Below, piece after piece: positions 1-12,231 of a stretch of 64,000 nt of DNA. The position numbers and the translations under genes are program-made. Position 1 is the stretch's first letter; the number at the start of each line of letters is the position of its first letter. This stretch comes from Maratus speciosus (lineage: Eukaryota; Arthropoda; Arachnida; Araneae; Salticidae): positions 91,218,307-91,282,306 of the forward strand of contig OZ010800.1 in NCBI GenBank assembly GCA_963932465.1, read 5' to 3'. Under the pieces are notes generated by a model, which saw nothing but the letters and a program-made list of their open reading frames with translations, was not told the origin of the DNA and ran no database searches.

Positions 1-360
1 TTATCAAATTATAAGATTTCCTGTTCGTACCTGATACTTAACAGTAACATGGATAATATTATTGGTTGCAGTAGTGCACATACAACGTCACTGCATTTAC
101 ATTTATAAAAAAAATCTGCGAAATGTTTTAATAATAGATGTTAGTTGGCAATAGCAAAGAATACTTGTTCATGCAGAAATAACAAAAAAAGAAACAATCG
201 TACGTCAAGCATAGATTATTAAACACTTTCCAACACATTCAGAATAATGTAACAAAACTGCACCGTTTTAAAAATTAAAATATTACGTCTAATTCAACCC
301 TATGGAAACTCATAATACATTTCAAAACCCAATTTCAGCTGTTCTCATCTACAATGGGAA
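1..360. other. AT-rich spacer, nothing recognised
   Basis: No reading frame of useful length, no inverted repeat and no tandem structure was seen here. Confidence 0.5.
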
Positions 361-930
361 ATGTATCCGATTTTTTCAGCAGCCCTGTATATGATATATA
401 CGTTTGTACCTACAAACTGCATGCATACAAAAATTTAGTTCTTAAGAAATACATATGTTACAGTTGAAAATTCCCCTTGAGCAATTTGCTCTAATAATGA
501 GAAGGTTATGTGAATACTTTTGTGCAACCCTGTATATGAGGTATAGGATTTATATATAACGAATAACATGCAAAAAGTTAATTAAATTTAAAAGCGCATA
601 CCGAATTTTAAACAGTGCACTCCAGCAATTATTACTGAAAGACAGTAATATAACGGATTTCTTTTAGTATGGTAAAAGATTTCTTTTGTGTGTCCCTGTA
701 AATGAATAAAAAATGCTACGAATACCCTGTTATAACGTGATTGTAGTGAAATTCAGTGATTTATATCAGGTTCAATACATTTGAAATAGCGTAGTCATTA
801 AACTTCTCTGCAAACGGCCCATATGCCATAACACCCATACCATACCATACCATAACATATAACACCCCATATACCATAATGTAATGCAATACTTTTGAGT
901 GCCCTTGTAAATTAACTGTTAATCCTACAT
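361..930. repeat. Degenerate tandem repeat with CCCTGTATATGA core
   Basis: A short phrase of the form TTTTGTGCAACCCTGTATATGA recurs, increasingly degraded, near 375, 518, 684 and 892, so the spacing runs from about 140 to 210 bp. The unit around 518-620 has a recognisable relative near 49480-49590, including the shared stretch AAATTTAAAAGCGCATAC (AAACGCATAC there). This marks an interspersed family with an internally repeated structure. A short CCATA-rich simple repeat lies near 832-880. No coding capacity was seen. Confidence 0.5.
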
Positions 931-1165
931 ACTTCATATACAATACAAAACATGCATTAAATGCAAGTAATTTTATGTATTTTTTTCCAAAACTGGGACA
1001 ATTGTTTTATATAAATATGTAGCAAAAAATGGAACAGATGTCATAAGTTCCCCCGGCCGCCATCTTGGAAGTCTTCTTGGCATGAAAACCCCTTTTCTGC
1101 CAAGTAGTAAATGTCGCCAAGCACCGGTTGCTACGCATGTTTGGCTTAACGAAAATAAAATGTAA

Positions 1166-1545
1166 ATAATAAACACAATTCGCTAAACTGGCATTCAGTA
1201 ATCGTTGTGTGAGCGCTTCGCGCACATTTACCGAAAAAAAAAAACACCGCCGAATTAAGCATTTCTCGCGGTATAGCATTCTCAAAATTCAGCAGTTCTC
1301 GTTTTGTAGCAATCTCAAAGCGTAAAAACTCTTAAAGCAGCAAAATATACATAAAATACGAAACTCCCTAAAGTGGCAATCAGCAATAGTTGTATGAGCG
1401 CTTCCCGCACATTTACCGAAAAATAAAACATCACCGAATTTAGCATTTTTCGCGGTATAGCATTCTCAAAATTCAGCAGTTCTCGTTTTGTAGCAATCTG
1501 AAAATGTAAAAAACTCTTAAAGCAACAAAATATACATAAAATTAT
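1166..1545. repeat. Two-copy tandem repeat, period about 185 bp
   Basis: Two head-to-tail copies share GCACATTTACCGAAAAA, GCGGTATAGCATTCTC and TTCTCGTTTTGTAGCAATCT. The matching motif CACATTTA starts at 1223 and 1408, giving a period of 185 bp. Apparent minus-strand reading frames across it are repeat artefacts that share the same peptide in both copies. Confidence 0.75.
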
Positions 1546-2358
1546 CAACATACCTTAACAGATATCTGCTTTCCTGAAACCTCCAGCGCACGAAATATCT
1601 CTCATAACATCGCCGTCATTTTCCAAAATAGGCTTAATACGCATTGACGCGCTATAAACAAACCTCCCTTTGTTGTTAAAATTTCCTCATATTTCTTAAT
1701 TACTTCAGCAACAGCGTTTAAACGAACTACAGAAAGTATAGTCAATGAAATACATCCAATAAATTTAACATAAAATTAAAAAGACAACGATAGAACACGA
1801 CATCAAAATACATCCACAAAATTCTAAGCTTCTTATGGGTTGCCACAACACGACGCGTCACAACACACACGTCACACGGGGTTTACATATCGAGTTTGCC
1901 ATATCCGTAAACACCGCCAACACGTCAACAAAAAATCGCCAAACAATTCAAAACAACAACGGCTGAGGGAAGATACGGCAACTATGCCCAAAAAATTAAC
2001 CTGCACACATTTTTACGGTTGACATAATTTTTTAACTCTGCCCCTGGATGTTTCGTCCTTACCTTCCCTCTTGCTAAACTTATACAGAAAATCACTTCAG
2101 ATGTAGCCACAGAAATTTTTTCAAGTTTTTTCTCATGCAGAAGTACGCTAGAGAAAGAATGTCTAAAATTCTTTGACAGGAAATTTACTGCAGAATTTAT
2201 ATCAGCATTTAAATATCAATTTCAAGATCGTGGCTTTATTGGTAGTCTTACCGTCCCCAAGGTTTATTCCTGCAGTTTGCGAGGTAAATTTAAAAATAAA
2301 TTTATTTTAATCTAATGTTAACAACTGCTTCTAAATATCAATGAACATTGTGGCTATC
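1546..2358. other. Spacer without recognised features
   Basis: Somewhat less AT-rich around 1840-2000, where a short plus-strand frame has no recognisable product. Short TTACCGTCCC-type phrases occur near 2055, 2250 and again at 3655-3710, on both sides of the neighbouring inverted repeat; their meaning is unknown. Confidence 0.4.
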
Positions 2359-2546
2359 ACTTACAAGGAGAGGGCCAACCTTGTTAATCACGGATTTTGA
2401 TTATTTTAATATATGTTATAGGGTAGAGACCCCTTAGTGTCAAGTTCAACGGATTTTATCCAACGCCCCTTAGTTCTTGAGAAACCAGGGTGTCTAATAG
2501 TCGTACACAACTGAAATACTTACTTTGGTGCCAAAATGGTAGGTTG

Positions 2547-2617
2547 GTCGTAGCTCAGTTGGTATGGCGTTGGCCGGCTGATCCGTGGGTTCCGGGTTCG
2601 GTACCTGAATGAGCTAC
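2547..2617 (+). repeat. tRNA-like module, left arm
   Basis: A perfect match to the RNA polymerase III A box consensus, TAGCTCAGTTGG, lies at 2551-2562. A B-box-like GGGTTCGGTACC follows at 2594-2605, at tRNA-like spacing. The 3' half does not close a good acceptor stem, so I read it as a tRNA-derived (SINE-head or pseudo-tRNA) module rather than a working tRNA gene. Confidence 0.6.
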
Positions 2618-3362
2618 ATTTTTTTTTCTCATTTTTTGTTTTATAAATATATTTGTAATAATTATTTAATAATTTCAATTTAAAATTTTATCATACATTA
2701 ATTATAATTTTAACAAACTTAAATTTATCTTTTTTTTTTTTTTTTTTTTTTTTTAACTATTATTTTTCATTCTTTAAAGAGGTTTCAAAAGAAATTGGAT
2801 CTATTATTGAATGATAAAAATTCGAAAATCGTGACAAAATCTGTAGTGGCGTCATCTAGGTATGATAAAATAAAAGAATATTCAAATAAAATAAAAATAA
2901 AAGCAGGAAGAAGTTAAAAGAGAAAGCAAAATAATTGAAAGCGCAAGCATGCGTATTACAAATTTAAAAATCTTTAATATGCAGAAAATCGGTTGTAATT
3001 TAACTCTAATGCTAATTTTTAATATAATTATGCTTGTTACTTTAAAAACTGAATAATAGTATTGTCGCATTCACTTCCTTTGTTAAAGCAATACGTAAAT
3101 GATGTTTCTTTAAACTCACGAATTGACACAATTGCTCAATATCATTGCATCGATAAAGGATATATGAAATACATTTTAAATGTGATTTTAAAAAAATTAA
3201 CAGTTTCATGATGTTTTATTACAACTAATTAGTTAAAAGTAAAAAATTAAATAGGTTAAAATTATAATTTATATGTAATATTATAAATTTTAATTGACAA
3301 TCAGATTATTAAGTTATACTTACAGGTATATTTATAAAACAAAAAATGAGAAAAAAAAAACC

Positions 3363-3433
3363 GCACCGCACTCAGATATCCAACCCGGAACCTACGGATC
3401 AGCCGGCAAACGCCATACCAACTGAGCTACAAC
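3363..3433 (-). repeat. tRNA-like module, right arm (inverted partner)
   Basis: Reverse-strand copy of the left-arm module. The A box TAGCTCAGTTGG is intact (complement of 3418-3429), while the B-box region reads GGGTTGGATATC (complement of 3375-3386) and has drifted from consensus. The two modules differ at several sites, so the arms are not a fresh duplication. Confidence 0.6.
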
Positions 3434-3621
3434 CAACCGATCATTTTGACACCAAAGTAAGTATTTAAGTTGTGTACGACTATTAGACCCCCTGGTTTCT
3501 CAAGAACTAAGGAGCGTTGGATAAAATCTGTTGAACCTGACACTAAGGGGTCTCTACCCTACAATATATATTAAAATAATCAAAATTTGTGATTAACAAG
3601 GTTGGCCCTCTTCTTGTTAGT

Positions 3622-5389
3622 CTTAACACGATTTGCCTAAAATAGTTGGTAATTTTCCTTACCGTTCCTTTTTTCCATACTGTCTTCTATACCGTCACCT
3701 TACCGTCCCTTCTTTAATACCCCTTTAATACAATGTTATACCAAAATTTTTGACTAAAAATACTACATTGTTATTATTTCTTATTTGAATGTCCTGTGGG
3801 TACTATGCAAATTCATTATAAGTACAAATTTCGATGAAAATAAAAAGTTTTAGTGGTAAAATGGTAAGGAAAATTAAACTTGCAAAGTTTAATTTTCTGT
3901 AACAATTTTAACATAAACCTCTGTTTAGTAAAAAAAAATTTTCGCTGCTGAACATTTTTTCTTTATTTTAAATCATTAAGGCATTCGTCTATCACATTAA
4001 AATGTTATTTTAGCAAGTTTAATTTCACCAGATTTGTTTCCCCAAAAGTCAAAAGATTGTGAGAATGCCCCATAAACACTTTTCAACTTTGTTGGAAAGT
4101 GTTAAAAATGGATACTTCGTTAATATTATAATTCTTATGCAGCGGATATCTTGTTTTGAATTGAATGCATCACTGAACTTTCTACATTTCCGAATATGGA
4201 AAACTAATAAATCACGTAGTGTCATGCAAACATCAAAGTATTCTACAAAATCAATGTGTGATATTTTTTAATACCCAAGTTTTTTAGAGGATCCTTTTTG
4301 GAGGAAGTGCAATATGATAAAACGTATCATATGTTTTATGACAGCAGTCGATGCATGTTTAAGTGAACTAGTTCGAACTACTTCACATATTCCATTAGTG
4401 TAATGATTAAAACCTTTTGGAAAAATATTAAGATTTTTTTTATCAGCATTTATTTCTTTTTAATTTCTTATTTTTTTTTTTTATCAGATTAAAAAATGTC
4501 TTATTGAAAGACTCTCATTCTTATAAAAATATTAAAATTTTTATGTAAACGAAAAACGAAATGGTTCAATCTTTTTTAACATACATATTGTTTATTAAAA
4601 TATATGTATGGTATATATTTATTACATAAATTGCATACACTACATTTACTCATTACGTTATCAATTATTTACATTTTACTCGTCGCATACTTATTTTGTT
4701 TACTTATTTTTCTTTCACATTTAATTCATACAATTAACGTCCAAGTTATATGAAGTAGGATTCTAGCGACAAACTGAAGCTTTTTTTTATAATTTTTATA
4801 AGTTGAATGTTAAATGAATAAAATATTTATTACGTTTTTCATGCGTTCAGATTGGGTACATATACGAATAAAGATACTTTTATTCCAGATTTAATTTAGT
4901 AAACAAAAAATGTATGAACTAAGTGAGAAACGTATTTTTACGTATATAAAGTATAAACTTATTACTTCAGCAAGTATTAACACATGAAAACGCTCGTTAA
5001 TTAAAGAACAAATGAATTTATATGAATAGGAGTATTTGTTACATAAAATAAATGTCACCACGTATGTAATCTTAAAATCAAAACTATGGAATTTCTTTGA
5101 CACCAATTTATTACTGGAGTAATGTTTTGATGTGTGCTATTATTGTTTAATAGACAAACTGTACTCTGACAAAGAGGAAATGTTTCCAATTTTGTTTCTC
5201 GAAAAAGAAAAAAAAAATACATTAATTAGTGCATAAAGTAAAGAAGGAGGTTTTTTTTTAAGCCCCCGGTACGGCATGCTATTTCTTTCACCCAACTTAT
5301 TTTGTCTCCAAAAAATAACGTTAGCTCGCAGAAGACAGCGATAAACAAAGCTGATGTGTCATTGTGCGATTAAATGCTCTATAGCATTT
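3622..5389. other. AT-rich spacer, nothing recognised
   Basis: About 1.8 kb of AT-rich sequence. The short frames present (for example near 4059-4271 and 4891-5106) have low-complexity, composition-driven translations and no recognisable domain. Confidence 0.5.
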
Positions 5390-5670
5390 TTTTTAATTTC
5401 TAAGCATCGCACATTTTAAATTTTTATACCGTCGTATTGGAAAAAAAGTACTTTTAAATGCAATTTGTTTGAAAACTGTATCTCCATTTATTTTTGAAAT
5501 ATTAATATTTTTGTAGTTTTCAGCACCATTTGTTTAATTTTGGCAACTCAAGTACTCCATATATATAGAAAGTAAAAGGAAAATAGTTGAAAAATAGCAA
5601 TTATATCTTTTTGTTGCCATTTTCTCATAACAGCCTAAAGAAAATGTAATTAAAATACGTGCTATTTTGG
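5390..5670. repeat. Interspersed repeat, relative of 58060-58350
   Basis: The sequence matches the reverse complement of about 58060-58350 over nearly 300 bp. Shared blocks include ATCGCACATTTTAAATTTTT, ACCGTCGTAT, GCAATTTGTTTGAAA and TTTTTGTAGTTTT. Non-coding; class unknown. Confidence 0.6.
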
Positions 5671-5739
5671 AAAAATATTAACGAATAATTTCGTTAAAAC
5701 ATGGAGCTATTATAAATTATGTTTAATTTTAAGTATCTG

Positions 5740-6007
5740 TAGACGATTTCGGTGTGACCTCAGTCATGACGTTTTGGTTGGAAACTGACTCCAAGCAAAC
5801 GGTTGCTATGCGTCATTTCTTTTTAAATATAAATTGTGGAAAATGTTATCAGTACATATCAAGTATTAAAACACTTAGATGTGAGATATAGATATAAGAT
5901 ATAGCTGCAACACACAAACAAAACAGAAAATACAACATAGCAACCGCTTATTTGGAGTCAGTTTCCAACCAAAACGTCATGATTGACATCACGACTGAAA
6001 TCGTCTA
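5740..6007. mobile_element. Hairpin MITE with TA target duplication
   Basis: Two arms of about 85 bp are nearly perfect inverted copies, sharing CATGACGTTTTGGTTGGAAA and CTGACTCCAA. With TA at 5740-5741 and 6006-6007 as target duplication, the terminal repeat reads GACGATTTC followed by GGT or AGT. The centre is short and AT-rich. Size and TA duplication fit a Tc1/mariner-superfamily MITE; there is no coding sequence to confirm the family. Confidence 0.7.
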
Positions 6008-6324
6008 TATTAATGTTACAATTAATGAATGCCTATGAATTATTAGATAGACGTTTTTATTTGTCGAGTTCGTTTAATGACGGCATCTTTTTGCTGCATT
6101 TGTGTATTATTTTGAGATAGTGATATCCTCATGCATGCTTTACTGTAGTTATTTAAGAGTGGATCGTAAATGTGGAATTCTTAAGCGGAGCGAATGGCGT
6201 CATTTTAGATAAAATAAAAGTGTGTGCTTTAAGTCTTAAAATTGTAATAGGTTTTGTACTATTTATATACACATATATTTTTTTTCTTCGGGGGCGACAC
6301 TAAATTCTGTAAAGGCAGAATTCT

Positions 6325-6369
<45 letters not shown>

Positions 6370-6480
6370 AAATCGCTAATTGCGGATCATTTAATACTTT
6401 TTTTAGGTACGTTCGTAATTATATAAATACGTATCTTCTATAGTCGTTGTCAGTCCATCTGTCCGCATATAACAGAGCAA
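6008..6480. other. Spacer with 38-bp T run
   Basis: The only structure is a homopolymer of about 38 T at 6327-6364. Confidence 0.5.
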
Positions 6481-6494
6481 AAACTACACAACCT

Positions 6495-7017
6495 AATGGT
6501 CTGCAATTTTAAATATATGATTGATGCGAAATTTTATCGAGTCATATAGACTTTTATGAAAATCGGATGCAGAGTTTAATTACAGGGACAGTCAAAACTT
6601 TTCCGTTACGTTACGGGTAATGGGAAAAAATAATTGCAAGTGCATTTTAATGATGTTACTGCCTTCCAAATGATCTGAAATTTAAAATACATAATTGTTG
6701 CAAAATTTTGTCGAGTCATTTCAATTTTATGAAAATCGGATGTATAGTTTAATACCAGGGACAGTCAAAAGTGTTTCGTTACATTACCGTTAATGGGAGA
6801 ATTGTTGCAAGTGCATTTTAGTGATGTTACAGTCTTCCGAAAGGTCTGAAATTTTAAATATGTAAAAGTTGCAAAATTTGTCGAGCCGTTTCAAATTTTA
6901 TAAAAATCGGATGTGTAGTTTAATTACAGGGACAGTCAAAATTTTTTCGTTACATTACGGCCAATGGGGAAAAAAATATTTCAAGTTCATTTTAATGATG
7001 TTACAGCCTTTCGAACA
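6495..7017. repeat. Three-copy tandem repeat, period about 172 bp
   Basis: The landmark GGGACAGTCAAAA starts at 6585, 6758 and 6929, giving periods of 173 and 171 bp. Other conserved blocks are ATGAAAATCGGATG, TCGTTACATTACGG and TTTTAATGATGTTAC. Copies are diverged but collinear. Non-coding. Confidence 0.75.
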
Positions 7018-8204
7018 GAATGAAACTAATGTGCACTTATGAAGTGCACTAAAACATACTTTCAGTACAATTTGCGGTGCAAACAATATTTATAAAATTA
7101 GTTATAGTACCAACGCACCTCATTTGCCACGTTTGACGAACAATTTCCAGCTTGTTTCATAAAAAATTACAAGGATGTTACAAATAATTTATTCATATGG
7201 AATCGCTTAGAAAAAGAGATGTTTTTCCTTTAAATCAAAATTTATGTAGAGATATGTTGCTGCTGGTTAACATTTCTTGCTATTAGAAATCGTTTTGTTA
7301 AGTAAATGAAGAACATGATATTACAATAAAGCAATGTGTACACATATTTAATTTTGTAATTGCGGCTAAAATATAAAGTTTATTTCGAAACTTTATTTAT
7401 AATTTAGAATTAGGATGCAAAGTGTGTTCTCAAAAAATTATTCACAAGCATTATGTTGTGTCCTAACAATTACTATAGAAAGTATTAAGGAGAATTTGTT
7501 ATCGGATTGAATTAAATATGCATACTTGTCAATTCTGCGTCTTTCCATCGACACTTTTGTGGCGAAGCGAAAAAATTATTTATTTGATCGACTTTATCTT
7601 CAGACGATAATTGAAAAGAATTGAAACAACTCTTGATCTTTCGACGCGAGAGACAGTGTGTACATTCCAAATGAATAATGGTATCGGCGACATGAAGATT
7701 TAAATTTCTTCGTTTTCTGCTTTGTAAATAACTTATTTTAAGATTCTTAATTATAGAATATTATAGTTTCATATTCAAGTCCCAGAGTTTTGTCCCGCTT
7801 CACTTTCAAGTAATAAAATTATTGTAAGCAAAAATATGAAAGTTAAAAAAAAAAAAAAAAAAAAATGCAACTGAAAATATTAACCGGATGTATATATTCT
7901 GAAAATAAATTATTGTTTTCTTTTTTTTTACAGATTAAATAGTTGATTTAATACATAAATTAACAACTTTAATAATGTCATATTTAAGCCCGTAAGAAAA
8001 AAAAAATAATAACTCAAGTACAATTATAATAAAGGGACATTTTGAATCTACTGCATAACAAGAAAAAAATGCTTTAAACCAAATAAACACTTTAATGGAT
8101 AAAATTTAAGATGATACAAGTCATTTGGAATGAAGATGTTCCAATCGAAAATTATAATTCGCTAACCTTCAACTATATGTAATTAATGCAAAGAAATACA
8201 TATA
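7018..8204. other. AT-rich spacer, nothing recognised
   Basis: No frame with recognisable product. A 21-bp A run occupies 7845-7865. Confidence 0.5.
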
Positions 8205-8759
8205 CACGGTGATTCCGAATTCAAGGTACAAAATATAATAAACAATTGAATTTAAAATATCAAAAAACCCGACTGCGTTAAAAGCGAACTAATTACTTAT
8301 TTCTCGTCAATGTGAAACTATTTTTTTTTTCAATTCCTACTATTAGCTCATACTCTCACTATATATATATTTTTTCAAATTTTCAATCGTTAATAAAATA
8401 CTTATTCATCCAATCAAGCTCAAATAAATTTTTTTTAACTTGTAGTGGATGACACTTGATGTTAATCCAGTTTTTGTTTGAAATATTGATTTATTAATTA
8501 AATTAAATTAATTAATATTCAATAATCGAGCGAGCCCTTTTCTTGATCAAGGTATTTTAAGACCGAGAGAGCCCTCTTCTTGATCAAGGCATTTTAAGCG
8601 CCACTCCAGAGAAAAGAAGAAAAACAAGAATAGGAGAAAAAAAAATTCTTATTGACCTAAGTAGGAATTGATTTAAATATTTTTTTATATTACTTACCTA
8701 TTCTTTTTATTTACTTGTATTGATGACTTTTAAGTTGTGTTTAATTGTTAGTTCCTATC

Positions 8760-9163
8760 TATAAACACTGTTTTGATGAGGTCTATAGATGTCTATGAAG
8801 GTTAGAGTTACGCTAAAGCTACCTACCTACACAACTTCCAGGTTTTGTAATATTTAAACGGAGCTTCTGACGGTAAAATACTGAATGAAACATTGTCTTC
8901 ATTTTGAAAGACCTATCCAATGATATGCCACTCCATAGGGTGCGTAATTTTATTCGTCTCTATCGCCATTTTGTATTTTACGGCCGCTATTTTGAATTTA
9001 TAAAAACAAAACTTATCGTATAACAATCGGGCTATTAAGACGAATTGATAGAGACCTCATTCATTAAAATCCATCCAGTCGTTGGAGTGTTTCGAGGGTA
9101 TAAAAAATCCACATACGCAGATACGCGTGAAACACATAACCCTTCTTTTCAGTCGGGTAAAAA
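8760..9163 (+). repeat. Interspersed repeat, possible retroposon 3' end
   Basis: The right part contains the phrases AAAATCCATCCAGTCGTT and CACATACGCAGATACGCG followed by AAACACATAACCCTTCTTTT. I associate this wording with the 3' ends of dispersed arthropod repeats. No reverse transcriptase frame is attached. Low certainty about class. Confidence 0.3.
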
Positions 9164-9173
9164 GTTTGGCACA

Positions 9174-10012
9174 TGACACTGAAAAAATCATTTTTATCGT
9201 ATAGGAATGTATGGGCGCAAGTGATACGTTGAGTTACAAACTGAAAAATATGACATGAAAGGGATGTTTATTGAGGCGTCACTGATAAGTGCTATGTTTA
9301 AAATAAGTGTTCGTTGCGTCAATCAACAGTAAAACATGCCTGGCTGTGTCGATGAAGTGATTGGCGTACAGATTAAAAAATGTCAGGTATTTGAAGCACG
9401 TGTGCAGCATGAACGGATATTCGGACAACAAGATCCTCTTGGAGTTGAACAAACGCGCACCTCCAATTCATCACACCTCAAAAGTGACATTGGTAATTAC
9501 TCACAACAGCGCTGCGATGAACTAGTGTCCAATCATACTGAAATCTCACTCGCTTACAAATGGCAATCACATTATCTTATTCTGTTAAAACTTCTTTCAG
9601 AAAAATACAATAACTGCTTGTCTTAGCGTTCTCGATAAATCCATACGCCCCTCATCGATGTTTATCGACTCACTGATTAATTCTTTTGGGGATATCTGAA
9701 GAGTCCTGTTTATGCTACTCCAGTTGATTTTGTTGAATTTTTCGTTGCGTGAATATGTATTGATGATGCACGTGTGCTTGTATTACCCGAAATTTTAGAG
9801 CCTACACGCCAATCGCACCACCGATGCTGCTAGGAATGTATTATTGTCGGTTAATGCAATTATGAACTATTTTTGTAAAAATGGCACATGCCCAGAATGC
9901 TGTCAATAAACGTTTCTTTTATGTATCTTTCCTGTGTTTGTGCTTCAACATGTCACTTGCTCCCATACATTCCTATACAATAAATTATTATTACGGTGTT
10001 CTCTATTAACCT
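9174..10012. mobile_element. Inverted-repeat element of about 0.84 kb
   Basis: About 115 bp at 9174-9290 matches the reverse complement of about 9895-10012. The best block is TATAGGAATGTATGGG followed by GCAAGTGA, with weaker matches towards ACGTTTATTGA. The interior holds one short plus-strand frame of 96 codons (9336-9626) with no recognisable domain. It may be a foldback element, or part of the larger TA-flanked unit around it. Confidence 0.5.
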
Positions 10013-10165
10013 TTAAGGTTTCTACAACGAGATCGGAATCACCCTGTATAAATATATTTACCAATGTTTGAGTAATAGATGAACGTGCGGAATGGCGGTA
10101 CATTTTTCTGACATACGAAGTCTGAGAGACCAAAGCGTTGAGCGAATCTCATTCAAATTTCAGGT

Positions 10166-10453
10166 GTAAAAGGGCTATTACACGAGGGGTCAAAGTCGCT
10201 CCAAATTCCAACCGTCTCTATGTTATCCTATGACTCCATAGGAGTCGCTTTGAAAGCAAGCAATTTTTTTCTGTCGTAGCGTCTTTAACGCCTGAAACGA
10301 AGCGAGTCGCCAGTAACAGCCATCTGACGATGGGAAACCCTTTTCAAAGAGCAGCCAATGAAATGCTTGGAAAATACGTAAGTTTCAAGAAATCTGACGA
10401 GTCGCAGGCGATTTTTGTCGCTTGCAATTTTTACGTGTAACAATACTATTAGT
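10166..10453. mobile_element. Possible MITE with TTACACG ends
   Basis: The left end reads GGGCTATTACACG and the right end, reversed, AGTATTGTTACACG. Internal phrases GAGTCGC and GCAAGC recur in both orientations. The ends are only partly similar and the target duplication is unclear, so this is a weak call. Confidence 0.3.
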
Positions 10454-10950
10454 GTTTCAAAGTATATGCACGAGAATTCGCTGCAGAACAAAATTTAAAA
10501 TTTTACGGTTATTATTACAACGGGAAATCAAATTCTAAAATTTAACTATTAAACCGAATTGCATATATTGAAATACTATAATGAAGACAGTAGAAAAATC
10601 CATATAGTGGCATTATAAAGCATCATCTAGTACCAGGCCCGTAGCCAGGATTTCACTTCGGAGGGGGCTCAATTTTCAGACAAAATATACAATGTTACAA
10701 AAGTACAATACGAACACAACAGGATATAGAATGAAACGTAAAATTCCATTATATGTTAAAACTATATTAGATTTTAAACAATAATTGAAAAAATTTCAGC
10801 AGCATTTGGGAGCCCTGAAAATCAGGAGTCCCGGGCTCGTGCCCCGAATGCCCTGCCTTAAATCAGACACTGCGCACCATTCCTTTTCACAATTTCCTGC
10901 TACTAGTTTTTTTAAATAAAAAGCCTACAGTTAAAACATTTTCAAAGGTA

Positions 10951-12231
10951 CCGTAAAATACCGAAAGTAAGCCCCCTCTCATGTATGTGAATTTTTCCTT
11001 TTTTGAAAAAGTGCCATTTATAAGCCATCCTCTTCAAGTTTTATTTTCTGACGTTTACATTCTTTCTGTTTTCTCAGTAAATTCTTTAATATTTTTGTTT
11101 CCATATCTCCTAAATGAATATATCTTACGAAATTTATTTTTAAAAAATCTCTTTAGATATCATTGTATGAATATATCTAATAAATTGTTTTTTATCTAAT
11201 CTCTTTACATATCAATGTATCAGAATGGCAAATATATTCTCTATATTATACTACAATAGACTCCCTCAAATCCGCAAGCCTAAAACCAACAAACGCCTGA
11301 AATTCGCACATCATCGCAGATATTAAACAATGGAATTTTCAGTTGAGATGTAGGGGCAAAATTATAGATTTTTTTCAGTTTCCATATGTATTTTAACATG
11401 TAATTCTCGATAATATGACTAAACTTGTGTTTTTTCTGAAAGAATTATAAATTTATGTCGGAAAAAAATCAAGATGATATCACTGGTAAATACAATTTTT
11501 TATCAAATGTATTTATGTATGAATCAAGTTCTTTTGGTTATTAAGACTGACTAAACCTGAAATAAAACTTCATGGATTTGATGTGAATTAAAAAGGTGCA
11601 TTTATAAGGAAAGTTTCATTGAATATTTCAAGGAAAATGTATCTCATCTTTATTATGCATTATTAATTATTTACTTGATCTTTATTTTTATTAATTTAAA
11701 CTTTTTTGAAAGTAACTTACTTTTTAACATTGCATTCAAATTACTTTTTAAAAAATTATAAACAAATCAATGACCTGAAATCTGCAAAATTTTAAAATCC
11801 GCATAACCTCTGGCCCGACGCTATGTGGATTTGATGGATTCTACTACATTAATGTTTTCCTTGATTTTTATGCACTTAGATTTAATAGATATTTATAATG
11901 AGTTTAAGATTATAATTTTTGTTCATATATCTTTCATATCTGAATTAGTAATTTTATGTAAATTTGTTTCATTAACTTGTTGTTTATATTAATGGAAACT
12001 ACTTAGGTTTTATGAAAGGGAATTTTAAAGCCAAAAAATGTTAATTTGATCTGATTTTATTTTGCAAATTTTATAAATCCTGTGAAGTTTAAAAAATTCC
12101 AAATATACTCCCCCCCCCCCACACACACACCAATTTTCCTTTCCTTTTCACAAAAGTTCCAATTATAAGCCCCCTTAAAATCATTAGAATTTTCTGTCTG
12201 ATAAAGGCGTCTTATTTTCAGTACTTTACGG
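10951..12231. mobile_element. TA-flanked TIR element nested in the hAT
   Basis: The left terminus is CCGTAAAATACCGAAAGTAA and the right, reversed, CCGTAAAGTACTGAAAATAA; 17 of 20 positions agree. Both are flanked by TA (10949-10950 and 12232-12233). Subterminal phrases resembling TAAGCCCCC occur at both ends. The ends and TA duplication suggest the Tc1/mariner/pogo superfamily. No transposase frame was recognised. The interior is interrupted by a third element. Confidence 0.65.
11254..11846. mobile_element. Innermost nested TIR element, pogo-like ends
   Basis: The left end reads CAATAGACTCCCTCAAATCC after TA. The right end reversed reads TAGTAGAATCCATCAAATCC. The match is imperfect but spans 20 bp, with further CCGCA/CCACA agreement. 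About 0.6 kb, non-coding. Confidence 0.5.

Larger units (their letters stand above)
2359..3621. mobile_element. Inverted-repeat element with tRNA-like module in each arm
   Basis: The left arm (about 2359-2705) and right arm (about 3230-3621) are inverted copies of each other. The outer ends read ACTTACAAGGAGAGGGCC and, on the other strand, ACTAACAAGAAGAGGGCC. Each arm is at least 280 bp of clear match, with weaker match further in. The inside is AT-rich and non-coding, with a T run at 2730-2754. I could not find a convincing target-site duplication. The arms carry tRNA-like sequences (separate entries), so the unit could be a foldback/MITE that captured a tRNA-derived module, or two SINE-related copies in inverted orientation. 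Confidence 0.7.
8205..10046. mobile_element. Possible TA-flanked TIR element, 1.84 kb
   Basis: The left end reads CACGGTGATTCCGA and the right end, on the other strand, CAGGGTGATTCCGA; both are directly flanked by TA. This is the layout of a Tc1/mariner-type element. Only about 15 bp of the ends match, and no transposase was recognised inside, so the assignment is tentative. A 44-bp phrase ending CTTGATCAAGG and ATTTTAAG is tandemly doubled at 8528-8600. Confidence 0.4.

Noticed and set aside
1007..1551. Minus-strand frames with a shared FFFSVNVREAL peptide
   Set aside because: The shared peptide comes from a 185-bp tandem DNA duplication, not from a gene family.
2551..2617. A functional tRNA gene in the left arm
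   Set aside because: No acceptor stem closes, and an inverted diverged partner exists in the other arm.
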